Source: Hemicentrotus pulcherrimus (lineage: Eukaryota; Echinodermata; Echinoidea; Camarodonta; Strongylocentrotidae). From it: a stretch of DNA of 59,278 nucleotides. Shown here piece after piece: positions 11,660 through 21,411 of the stretch. Location: contig BEXV01000307.1 of NCBI GenBank assembly GCA_003118195.1, forward strand, positions 103,398-162,675, read 5' to 3'. The position numbers and the translations under genes are program-made. Numbering within the stretch: the first letter of the stretch is position 1; every line of letters begins with the position of its first letter. The notes below the pieces were generated by a model. That model had not been told where the DNA came from and did no database searches. It saw only the letters and a program-made list of their open reading frames with translations.

Positions 11660-13800
11660 TTGGGGATAGCCCAGTGTCCAATGGTTTATCGAGTCACGAT
11701 CAGTGGCAAATGCTTGGGGGTAAAGGGAGATAGGAGCGACGAATCGAAGAGTTGCTCAGTTTTTGTTGGGTAAGGAACTATATTTCGGTGTCCCTTCGGC
11801 AGAACGATGGATGCAAGCACAATCAAATATGACAGTCATTATGAAAACTAACAAACGAGAAAAAAAAATAATTATTTTTGGCGGCGTTGAATGTGATGAT
11901 TTGCTTTTATCAACTTATTGTTATAAACGGTGGAAAATTAATTCTCTAATTGATATTACAATCAATCCTTCCGGTAAAATGAAACCAATGAACTTTCTAC
12001 CGCCTTGGTAAAATCATATCTGGGTATCTCTTTTCTGACATGTCGGAAGGGCTTTTAAAAATGAAATGAATGATTTAATTAACCATAATTCCACTATTTC
12101 GAGATGACTGACCAATATCACAGCATTCCCCACAGCAGAAGAAGAAAGTGGTGTTGGTGTGACTGTTACGCGGTAGAAGAGCAACTTTGTGTTAACAATT
12201 AAAAGAAAGATAAGTTGTGAAGTTTAATTTGATGCCAGATGTTCCATCTGATATGATTTACTGGCACTCAAAAGTCATACCGATTCTGATTAGACTTGAT
12301 GTGATATTACGATATTTTGAACAGGTTACTAAAAATAAAAAACAAAATAAGAAATGAACAGGTTGAAAAATTGTCCACAGAATACCATATGTTTCTGTGG
12401 ATTTTTTCTTCTTCTCCTGAACTGTGTATTGTCGTCATTCAATAATGTTCTTCACGAGATGACGGTGTCAAATTATCGGATTTTTTTTTACCAGCTCTGG
12501 GTATGATAATTGAGCAGATAGTTCAAACATGGCGGAAGGCTGAATCCGTGTCCGAGTGATCCGTAACCATGGAAACTCGCGGTTTTTCTGTTGACCATAA
12601 GAACACAGAATTTACACCTCGTATGGAAAGAGTAGGTTGTTTTTGCTGGAAGTATCTGTTGGCGATGTGGTTGTTAGACACGGACTCCAGGTTCTGCTTT
12701 ATGCCTAAATCAAATACTATGTCCCGTGGCTCATGGCGAGGCATATGCCCGAAGCAAGTGTCTTTAGGAAGCAGAGAGAAGACGACCTGGCATGCGGGAG
12801 GGTGTCACGTGGTAGGAATTGCAAATTACCGAAATCGTTAAATATATTTTCACAACGATGTTTGAAATCCAGATTGGACTGTTTAAATAAACGGGTATAT
12901 CGCTAGCACAGTGTGTAACTATAAACCGAAATAGATACTGCACATCGGATAACATATTTTCATATTTACTCAATGACAGCTGTAGAACAGTTTTAACCAC
13001 TTGATTTATTGTAAACTCCAGACTGCAAATATAAGCCTATTACCTTTGATCGGGATGGACTAATGTCGATTAAGTGCGGCCTTGCAGGACAGACGCACCA
13101 GGAAGAAGTTAAAGTTAATGGTCCATTTACTTTTTATTTACAAGTTCCTGTTCAAGTACTTTTTTATTTTCCGCATAATTTATTTTAATTTGTATAATAA
13201 TAGCACTCCTTTCTTATACATCCCATTGTCAATCATCAACGAAAAAAGTATAAATAATTTTGTCTAAATCTACTTTGAAAGTGGGCTAAAAAAAAAAAAA
13301 AAAAAAAAAATNGTGCAGTTGTTGAAAATGTTTGAATAATTCATAAGTGATAAACTCACTTCTACTGGATACCCACAATTCTTTGTATCTGTCTTCATAA
13401 TTTTGATTGTTTGCATTGCTACTGCATGGGATATATCATTCCATTAAGGATCATTTTTTGAGCCGTGATTCATACTGCAGATGTCGGAGAGTGACGTGGT
13501 CAAGCTGCTCGACGCTGAACCTTTTTTTCTATTTTCAAAATACCCTTGTCATGTATGGCTGCCAGCCTGCCATACATGTGAACAGTACTCGACGGTCGGA
13601 CCGTTGACTTGTACAGTTGCAAGAAACACTTATCATCCATAGTAGCAACGGTACGTTTGAAAATTTCAATCTTATGATTTGTAGCAGAATGAATAGATTT
13701 TTAAGTTTGAACATTCACTGTATCAAGGAAGTCTTGTGGAGGATACATCATTTACTGTTTAACAATCATCACGGTGCATTTTTAGCATATGATATAAAGA
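11660..13800. other. Intergenic DNA, nothing recognised
   Basis: AT-rich sequence with a poly-A run and an ambiguous base near 13290-13312. Short frames at 12520-12840 on both strands overlap one another and show no recognisable motif, so they were not annotated. Confidence 0.5.
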
Positions 13801-13803
13801 GGT

Positions 13804-14090
13804 AATATAATAATAATAATAATAATAATAATGATAATAATAATAATAATAATCTTTTAAAGTCCACTCCAAATTTTATTAAACCGAAAATGGATTTCTT
13901 TTTGCCCAATTGATCGTGAGCCTGGCAGCAACTGAGCAGCGCTAGATCGACGTTGCTCTATCCCTTATTGTTGAACGCCAAACAGGGTGGCAGCAAATCT
14001 CGTCTTTTGACGTCGTTTGGTATGACGCGGCCGGGGTTCGAACCCACGACCTCCCGGTTGTCAGGCGGACGCTCTACTGACACCAGATGG
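13804..14090 (-). mobile_element. tRNA-derived SINE with (ATT)n tail
   Basis: On the minus strand the element opens with a tRNA-like head: GTCAGTAGAGCGTCCGCCTG (A-box region), then an anticodon-like stretch, then GGGTTCGAACCCC as a near-perfect B box (plus coordinates 14035-14045). A body of about 170 bases follows, and the element ends in a long (ATT)n run at 13804-13854. The well-preserved head and pure tail suggest a fairly young copy. No target duplication was found. A decayed tRNA gene is excluded because a body and microsatellite tail follow the head. Confidence 0.8.
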
Positions 14091-14103
14091 AGATGAAGTT
14101 AAT

Positions 14104-14331
14104 AATAATATGTCCTTTTGTTTATCGCGGCTGTAGCTGAGCCGCCATAATAAAGGCGCTAAACAATTCAAGGAATTCCTATACCGGGTACCCATTTATT
14201 TAATCTGGGTGCAGAAAGGCAAATGTAGATGAATGACTTGCCAAAGGACATAAGTGTCGCGGCTGGATTCGAACCGTGAATTATTTTTATCCACAGTCCG
14301 GTGACTTATCCACTAAAGCACGACACTTCTA
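14104..14331 (-). mobile_element. tRNA-derived SINE with 9-bp target duplication
   Basis: The minus strand reads a tRNA-like head (GTGCTTTAGTGGATAAGTCA, then B box GGTTCGAATCC), a body, and a short ATT-rich 3' end. It is flanked by a perfect 9-bp direct repeat, GAAGTTAAT, at 14095-14103 and 14332-14340, the target-site duplication expected of LINE-driven retroposition. The 3' end contains AATTGTTTAGCGCC, a variant of the hairpin tail seen in the LINE at 25.0 kb. It sits beside another SINE at 13804-14090. Confidence 0.85.
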
Positions 14332-14344
14332 GAAGTTAATCGAA

Positions 14345-15860
14345 ATAGAGTACTGCTGTTTTTTTTAAAGGACTAGTTACATCTGTCTGTACATGACTGT
14401 AATACCTTTTGTCAATGACCTTTGCAGAAAAACTCGGTCAGCGTACGCCCATAAAGGTCACCATGGGTCATTCGAGATGTTCCCAAATTAGATTGAAATA
14501 CCACATCCTTATGGAACAATCCTAATCGATGTATCGTAGCTACCATATGTTAGATTATGCTTTTGCGGGGAAACCATCACAATTATCGCGAACCAAAGTA
14601 TGTCCTATATATATAGCTCTTGAAAGACAATCCCTCTGCAAGGTGCCAGTGCAGTGCGGCATTACCCTCAGAACGCGTTGGGGTACTTGATCGGAAGTAC
14701 CTCCTCTCCTAGGATTTCTAAAATATTATGAAACCCTAGCTACCAAATCGTTGAATAGTTAGTACCGGCCAGGAGTTGGATTTCAGGCATAATAAGATTA
14801 AAAGTTTCATTTCCTGTAGGTGTAACACAAGAAGGATTGTTGATGATATAAGCAGAGTTGTGGGCTTTCCCCTCTAAAATCAAATCGCATCCAAATTTAT
14901 TTGATTTCTTATTTTACCCTGTTATTTTCTGTTTTGAATATGCTCTATGTGTTTTATTTTTGCCTAGCCCATTTAACCATCCTGTATGTACAGGAATATG
15001 ATGCGAGAGTGGATGTACAGGTGTTATTTATTTGTTGGCAAATTTTGAGTCATGTGCAAAAACCTAATGATGAATTATAGTCAATTTTTACTTCTGAATC
15101 TGAATCCTGTCCGGAAATCTGACTAATTTTTTGGACACCCTTCTTTACCATCATTAGGTAATAATATGAGGACCTCATTTTCGTTTAGCCTTTTCATATA
15201 ATTTAGATAAATTTGTATCAAAACCCTATCATCCTCTGTTAGAGGGTGAGTAATAAATGGTGAGGCGGCTCACTCTTGATGAAACAATCTAAGAGGTATT
15301 CAATTTCTCTGAAAAATAATTCGTCTGTCTGTGATCTTAAGGCTTTGCCCAACACCAATTGATTCTTCAACAGATACGATACTTTGTTCGCCAAAGGAAT
15401 GCACGCCTTCACACCGAATTATACGACCCACGTGGAATACCGTTGCATCGCGGCGCTTTATGTCAATACCCATACATCGTGTTGATAACAGAAAGAACAT
15501 TCCTAGCTGATGTGAGTAGATTGATGTAATCTTATATCACATATGAACAGATGAATGTAATCTCCTGTGTCTTTCAACTTTGAATTTTAGTTTAATGATT
15601 TGTTTTACTTGACTTTTAAGAAAGAACGTGTAAGTTTGTTAGTGCGAAACTTGGAATGACGGCTTTAAGTCCTCTCCGAGAGACTGGGTAATGAGAATAA
15701 ATGGTACTAGCGAATCTATTCGGATTCGAATCTGGGTCCTTTTAGATACTACAGTACTGTTCTAAGAGTGAAACATCTTCCTTTATTATGTTGGTTAATA
15801 AAAGACCTAACTGAGCGCGATAGCAAATAGTTTTTCTTTACGGGATAAGTGCAGCAGCTC
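14345..15860. other. Intergenic DNA with a possible SINE relic
   Basis: Mostly unannotatable AT-rich sequence. GGATTCGAATCTGG at about 15720-15733 resembles a B box and may be the remains of a tRNA-headed SINE, but no A box or tail supports it. A 66-codon minus-strand frame at 15300-15500 has no recognisable domain. Confidence 0.4.
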
Positions 15861-15861
15861 T

Positions 15862-16490
15862 AATGTCGAGGTCACGTTTGCCGGGGTGGCCGTGGGGTCT
15901 AAAATATCTACGGCCAATTTCAATGATAGGGCCGTTTCAGTCTTCCCACGGTCACATACATGACCGGGCCATAAGGATAGCAGCACTGCGTATTTTGAAT
16001 TGTTGGAGATGGGCGAAAACCTGCGGCTTGCGTACGGCCTTTGGAATGATGACGCACGGTCGTTTTAGGACGTCCAGGCGGCGGCCGTACATTTTTTGAC
16101 ATTATATTTCTAGGCAGACATAAGGAAGCCGCAAGGCCACCGTTCAACCGACGTATGGTCGCCGTGGAACCGCTCTACGGCAAACCTATAAATGGAAAAA
16201 ATATAACTCCGCGCTATAATCCCACGGCGACCCGTACGGCCTGTAAAGATAGGGATACGCCCTAGGATGATCCTGAGGCCACCGCAGATCCTCTGCGACC
16301 GCCGCAGGTGATTCACGATTTAACTCGCAAAATCGCCTTGTTTATGACAAGAAGACGAGAAGATAACTTGTCAAAACTTGCCAAGGCGCTTGCTAATGAC
16401 GAGAAAAGGACTTTAAAACTGACCGATGCGCCTTGTTTAAGTCGAGGAGACGGGGAGGTGCCTTGGCGAGTTCGTAAACTCACNTATAAA
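15862..16490. repeat. CpG-rich degenerate dispersed repeat
   Basis: This stretch is markedly richer in GC and CpG than its surroundings, with repeated words such as GCCGTACGGCC-like, CCGTGG and CCGCAG on both strands (for example CACGGCGACCCGTACGGCCT near 16222). The right part holds two related units: CGCCTTGTTTATGACAAGAA at about 16336 and CGCCTTGTTTAAGTCGAGGA at about 16430. No clear terminal repeats were found. It looks like an old transposon or satellite fragment that keeps more CpG than the flanks. An ambiguous base lies at about 16484. Confidence 0.45.
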
Positions 16491-16974
16491 GTAAGAAAAA
16501 CATGAAAACATGAAAAGAGACAACAGATAATTTTGTTCTGATAACTAAAAGTAAATACAAAAATATCTACAGACTATCAAATTTATTAGGGAAATAACCG
16601 TTTGTTCCCGCCCAAGGGGCAGATCCAAAATCACGTAAAGCAAAAGACGGGAAGGTGCACAATCCAGTAATATTGAGGGGGTCATTAAAGCCAGGTATGC
16701 CAAATAGGGCTTAGAAAAGAGAACCTGTCGACTTTTAGCCCTAAATCCACGACCTCTTTCCACATCTTTACCCATGCAAGGAGAGTGGTGATCTTTAAAA
16801 AAAAGAGATATAATATGAGATATCGATGACATTCGGAGGAGAAGGGGTCATGCTATTTGACGTCGCTTAAACATAAAGAAGAAGTCAGATTAAATTGGAC
16901 CGGTGTCGGGTTAGGTCTACATTAAGACATCACTGTAATTACTCTTGCATCTCTCTCCTCCAATATCCATGACA

Positions 16975-17115
16975 GTCACTTGTCTCGTCATCTCCTTCTT
17001 TCTTTCTCTCTCTCTCTCTTTCTGTGTCTCTCGCTCTATTTCGTCTCTCCCACTATTTCACTCAACTCTCTATTTTTCTTTTCCCATCTCCTCTCTTTCT
17101 CTCTCTCTCTAAAAC
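16975..17115. repeat. CT-rich low-complexity tract
   Basis: Polypyrimidine sequence made of TCTC, CTTT and CTCTCTCT runs, with short interruptions. It is a simple repeat with no coding content. Confidence 0.8.
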
Positions 17116-17364
17116 AATAACGCACGCACACTCACGCGCGCAAACAAGGTCATTTGCAAAACCTTATTTGAATCTTTGAGAGATAAGTCTTGATGTCGGT
17201 AAGATGTTGAAAGCAGATCAGTCTCCACACGATTCATGTTACCACGCATTCACTTTTGACATTCAACCAAATAGATTTGATGATAATATGAATATGATTT
17301 GTAGTAATAAATATTCATCTGTATCTTTACCGATTCTATTTCTGTAAGACCCAATTTTTTTTAA

Positions 17365-17470
17365 TTGATTAGGGATTGTTGGTTTGGTTTGGTTTTATTT
17401 ACGATCATGATATCAAAATAAAGAAAAAAAAACAACACTACAATATGTTTCATGGACTATTCTGGAGAAA
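17365..17470 (-). mobile_element. Possible LINE 3' tail
   Basis: On the minus strand the stretch reads A/T-rich sequence, then CGTAAATAAAACCAAACCAA, that is an AATAAA-like signal followed by short AAACC direct repeats. LINE 3' ends often look like this, but there is no supporting RT remnant. Confidence 0.22.
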
Positions 17471-17530
17471 AAAATGATTATGATTACAGTTTTTTAATGC
17501 ACCCGAGAGTAAAAACGTAAAAATCCCCAA

Positions 17531-17602
17531 GAATGTTTAGATAAATATTTAGTTGAATATTTAGATAAATATTTAGATGAATATTTAGATGAATGTTTCA
17601 AT
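17531..17602. repeat. 12-bp minisatellite
   Basis: Six consecutive 12-bp units of the pattern RAATRTTTAGAT (for example GAATATTTAGAT and AAATATTTAGAT) run without indels, with one to three substitutions in the outer units. An ambiguous base and a C run lie shortly downstream (about 17671-17679). Confidence 0.9.
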
Positions 17603-18026
17603 AAATGCTTGGGGTATTGATTTTCTTTCAATTTACAATTATGAAATACCAACGCTGTGTTCAGCAACCCCCCCCCCCNCAAACAAACAAATCCCCGGTT
17701 ATCTTTCAAGCGCTTTTACTGCGCATACGCGTGAGGTTAGTTTGTGCGTAATAGTGAAGCAAACCAGAAATGTCATGTGAAGCTATTCAACATTTCTACT
17801 TAACATCAAAAGATAATGTCATTCACCTGGCCAGTTCGAATCAATGATCGAGGCTTTTCAAGGTTAATGAAAAAGAATCATCTTTTCATGAAAGCTTTTA
17901 CCTGCCAGTAGCAAATATCGGATGAAAAGAACCAAAATATTTATAAAATACACTAAGACATGCACAAGTAAAAAGGCATCGAAGATATGAATAGATAAAA
18001 TCCCGAAATAGAAATAATGGAAAGAT

Positions 18027-18027
<1 letters not shown>

Positions 18028-18061
<34 letters not shown>

Positions 18062-18140
18062 GAGGGAGTGAGAGATAGAGAAAGAGAGAGAAAGAGAGAA
18101 AGAGAGAAATAGAGAGATAGAGAGAAAGAGAGGGAGTGAG

Positions 18141-18179
<39 letters not shown>

Positions 18180-18182
18180 AAG
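18028..18182. repeat. (AG)n and (AT)n microsatellite
   Basis: A pure (AG)n run is followed by GA-rich imperfect repeats, a short (AT)n run at about 18141-18154 and another (AG)n run. Frames across it encode only Ser/Leu-rich low-complexity peptide and are not genes. Confidence 0.95.
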
Positions 18183-18189
18183 CGCGGGG

Positions 18190-20657
18190 CGGGAATTCGG
18201 GAAATATTTAAACAAACATGTTCATAATTATATACCAATTTCATTATTTTGTTGAGTAAAATTGTTTTTACCACGGCAAAAACAAAAATAAAAAGTTTCC
18301 CGTTCTAGAAAATGAAGTGACAACATTGCGCGTGCAAGCCTCCAATCTCTTCATTATTTATCTATTTTTCATAATCATGAAAAATAATTTTTTAAAAAGC
18401 CTACAAAAGTTGTTGCTTTTTACACAATATATATAAATGTAAGAAGATTTTTTCTTCTTCTGATTTCAAAGGAAAGATTTACCTACGTATTCAAGGGTTT
18501 TTGCTCATATTATAGAATCGCCACACTCGAAGCAGATCTGTTAAGGTTTTGATATAAGTGTCGATAGATAGATATGACTAAAGCCGATTCGATATCAAGT
18601 TTGTATTGCTCTCGGCAAAGATCATCGTACACGGAGCAATTTCCAAAGCAAAAAGCTGTGAGCTGTAACTAGATAGTATAAGGTTTGTCCGACTTAGCAT
18701 AACATCTATCCAAAATGAGGGTTAAAAGGGGTTTGAGTCTTTTTCTTTGCTGCAATCATATTCAGAGGGTTATAAGGTCAAATCTTACTTCATTTCACCC
18801 TACATTTCATTTATTTTCGTAATTCCCTTCAAATTTTTATGGCGTTATTACATGAGAGACGGTTTAGTTTCTTCCCCGTGTCGAAAACTCCAACATCATA
18901 TTTTACAATATCTGAGAACGCAACGTTTTACAGGATGGGCACTGTCAGTGGAAAAAGTGGGGCTGGTGCGTGTAGAAGATTTGCGCCACATTTATACCTC
19001 CTATCTTTAATTGACCAGTATGTTTTGGAATTAAAAGGGAATCAAAGGCGTTATTTTTTCTCGCTCTTATACCTGTCCAGTTGACGACTTTTGGGTATAC
19101 GATGATCGTCTTTTAATTTCTTCTAATTGTCTTCTTTTAATCTCATATTTTTTTACTTTTTTTTTCTCACAACAATAATGTAAAGTTACTAAGATAATTC
19201 TAGTTTTTCAATGCATGTACTTTTTTTTATATGCGTTATCTACTGATAGGTTATTGTTTGAATGTGCAAACATACTTTATCACAGTCACAGGCCTTACTC
19301 TGAAAGCGTGAAATATATATAAAAAGAATAAATAGAAAAAATAACTCACGCGTTCGTTCATAGCCTAATATCATTAAAACCAATTTAGACACGCACACTT
19401 AGCGAAAACAATAATGCTGCAGTCGTTAGAAATCAGATTAGAATATCTGCTTTTTTCATGATCTCAATAAATCTGACAAATAAATTCCTTTTGATTTTAC
19501 CACACTGCACAATGACTTTAGGCAAATTGGCAAGATATCTAGGAGATATTCTTCGGCATATAAAGAAAGAAAAAGCACGAAAGGTGCCAGAGGTTGACTA
19601 GATCTAATATTTTTTTCTTCTTCAAAACTGAATTTATATCTCTATACTTCCTGTTATTCTACCGTGTAAAGCTTTGCTGAAGGGGGAAGAACTAATTTGA
19701 TCAAGATCTTGGAAAAACAACCTAACTTGTGAAAAACATTCATTCTAATGAAGACTCGAGTAAAAAAAAAATAAAGAATCTAGAATGAAAACCTCTTTTA
19801 ATAAACCAGTTATGACGTATTCAGTCAATATGAATAAAGATCCTTGAAACTGATCAATATATTTGAAGCTTTAGGTTAGCAATTTTCCAGTTCTTTGTTT
19901 AGAAGTAATAGATGGAATGCTGGAAAATAAGAAGGCAATGACTGTATGAGCTTGAAAAGTTATGATTTGAATTCATGAATTATAAGAGAAATAAATAGTA
20001 AAAATAATGGGCCAGCTTCGTTATTCTTTATGCATTTTTTTTAAATACTGAAAAGCAAAATTTCAACATCCTTTAAAAAATTCATTTTCCATATATCTGA
20101 ATTATGTAACTATGAAGTATGGAGCATGTTATCTCCACGTAAACAGGTCATATTCTGTTTTTCAGAAATATTTTGATAAAAGGGCTGTTCTGAATATACT
20201 TAATCTGTTGAACGCGCGATAGTTTGAAGCTATTTATAACACAAATAATATCTTAAGCGGCTTTCCAAATTGCATTCTAGATGAAAAGCAGAATTCACCG
20301 AAGCTTAGTTTTCTTAGAACCATTAAGGAGCAACATGGCTCATTACAGAAGAAAGGCATTCAAGGACATTTCATTTAGGTTCCATTTGAAACCAACGTCA
20401 TACAACTGTAGTTTAATTATGCTTCGTTTCTTACTATTTATCATTATGTCAAAGGTGAACAAATATGTTAGTTTGATACTGTACAAGCTTTTCTGAAATA
20501 TAACAGGATTTTCATGTACTTGATTTGAATCATTTTAAGGAACACATTACAGAACGGGAAAGTAAGATTGGAAATTTGTAAACGTTCTGATGCACGCAGA
20601 TACTTCTAAATGTCTACACATTACTTGTTTGTCTCAATTCAAGAAGAAAGTACATGT
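18190..20657. other. Intergenic DNA, nothing recognised
   Basis: AT-rich sequence with scattered A and T runs and short random-looking frames. No transposon termini, tRNA-like heads or exons could be supported. Confidence 0.5.
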
Positions 20658-20665
20658 ATGTATAT

Positions 20666-21403
20666 TAGGCCTTCTCAACTGGCGGCGCGCGCGGTCAGTC
20701 GGAGTGGCGCGCGGCTGTTCCAAAAATAATTACAAAATAAATTACAAATCAAAATTACAAATTAAAGAAGGAAAAAATTTACAAATTATATTTTAAAATA
20801 AAAAAACTCAGCAAAATCAAAAAGTCGCAGTCGAAGTTGAGCCCATAATGTAAGCAAGCCATTTTCTTTGTTTGATTTTCACTTGAGTTTGACATTTTCC
20901 GTGTTTATTGCACCAATATGAATTAACTTCCAGTGTAGATTTTAGCCATGAATTGTACTAATTATTTCACACCAATATGAAATTATGATTGATGTTTTAT
21001 GGAACAACAAGGTGTTAAAAAAATGCCACATTTGGGCCTTAAAGGCCCACTGCACTATTTGTAGCTACTCGTGCCCTCTCTATATTAAACGGCGCCTAAT
21101 CAGTGACCATTGGTCCCCCATGATCCTCTTTTTCTTATGTTAACCGTGAGCTGAGTTGATGAGATAACCTGTCTAGTGACCTTGCAGGGCAGTCTAATCC
21201 CTCCTGTAAACTAGTACCGATATAAGCTTTAAGAAAGCCCTAAAATCCACTAGCTTCCGGGGCTTTGTTCCCTGCACCCCACCCGGTATCGGCTCGGTCG
21301 CTACGCCCCCTCGCAACACAGTCACCAAACATACAGGTCGGCACTTCAACCTCAATATATTTTGTTGTTTTGGCGCTTCTAATAAACTAGTTGAGAAGGC
21401 CTG
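20666..21403. mobile_element. Non-autonomous hAT element, copy 1
   Basis: The terminal inverted repeats are TAGGCCTTCTCAACT at the left and AGTTGAGAAGGCCTG at the right, close to the CAG-TTCTCAAC termini of hAT (Charlie/ZBED-type) transposons. A perfect 8-bp target duplication, ATGTATAT, lies at 20658-20665 and 21404-21411, the length expected for hAT. GC-rich subterminal DNA (GGCGGCGCGCGCGG) also fits this group. The element is 738 bp with no transposase ORF. Compared with copy 2 at 52474-52998 it carries an extra 190-bp segment at about 21043-21232, described separately, and lacks about 18 bp near its left end. Confidence 0.93.
21039..21232. mobile_element. Nested TTAA-flanked insertion inside hAT copy 1
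   Basis: The segment 21043-21228 is absent from hAT copy 2. It is bounded by TTAA on both sides (21039-21042 and 21229-21232). Removing it with one TTAA leaves CCTTAAGAAAGCCC, which matches the copy 2 sequence CCTTAAAAAAGCCC at 13 of 14 positions. TTAA duplication is typical of piggyBac and Kolobok transposons. The ends (AGGCCCACTG and ATAAGCT) are not good inverted repeats, so the superfamily is uncertain and a deletion in copy 2 cannot be fully excluded. Confidence 0.6.
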
Positions 21404-21411
21404 ATGTATAT

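Noticed and set aside
15300..15500. 66-codon minus-strand frame with a protein-like composition
   Set aside because: No family recognised and no splice-site support; insufficient evidence to call an exon.
15720..15733. Isolated B-box-like GGATTCGAATCTGG
   Set aside because: No A box at the right distance and no SINE body or tail, so not called as a separate element.
17864..18274. 136-codon Ser/Leu-rich frame
   Set aside because: It spans the (AG)n microsatellite and is a low-complexity artefact.
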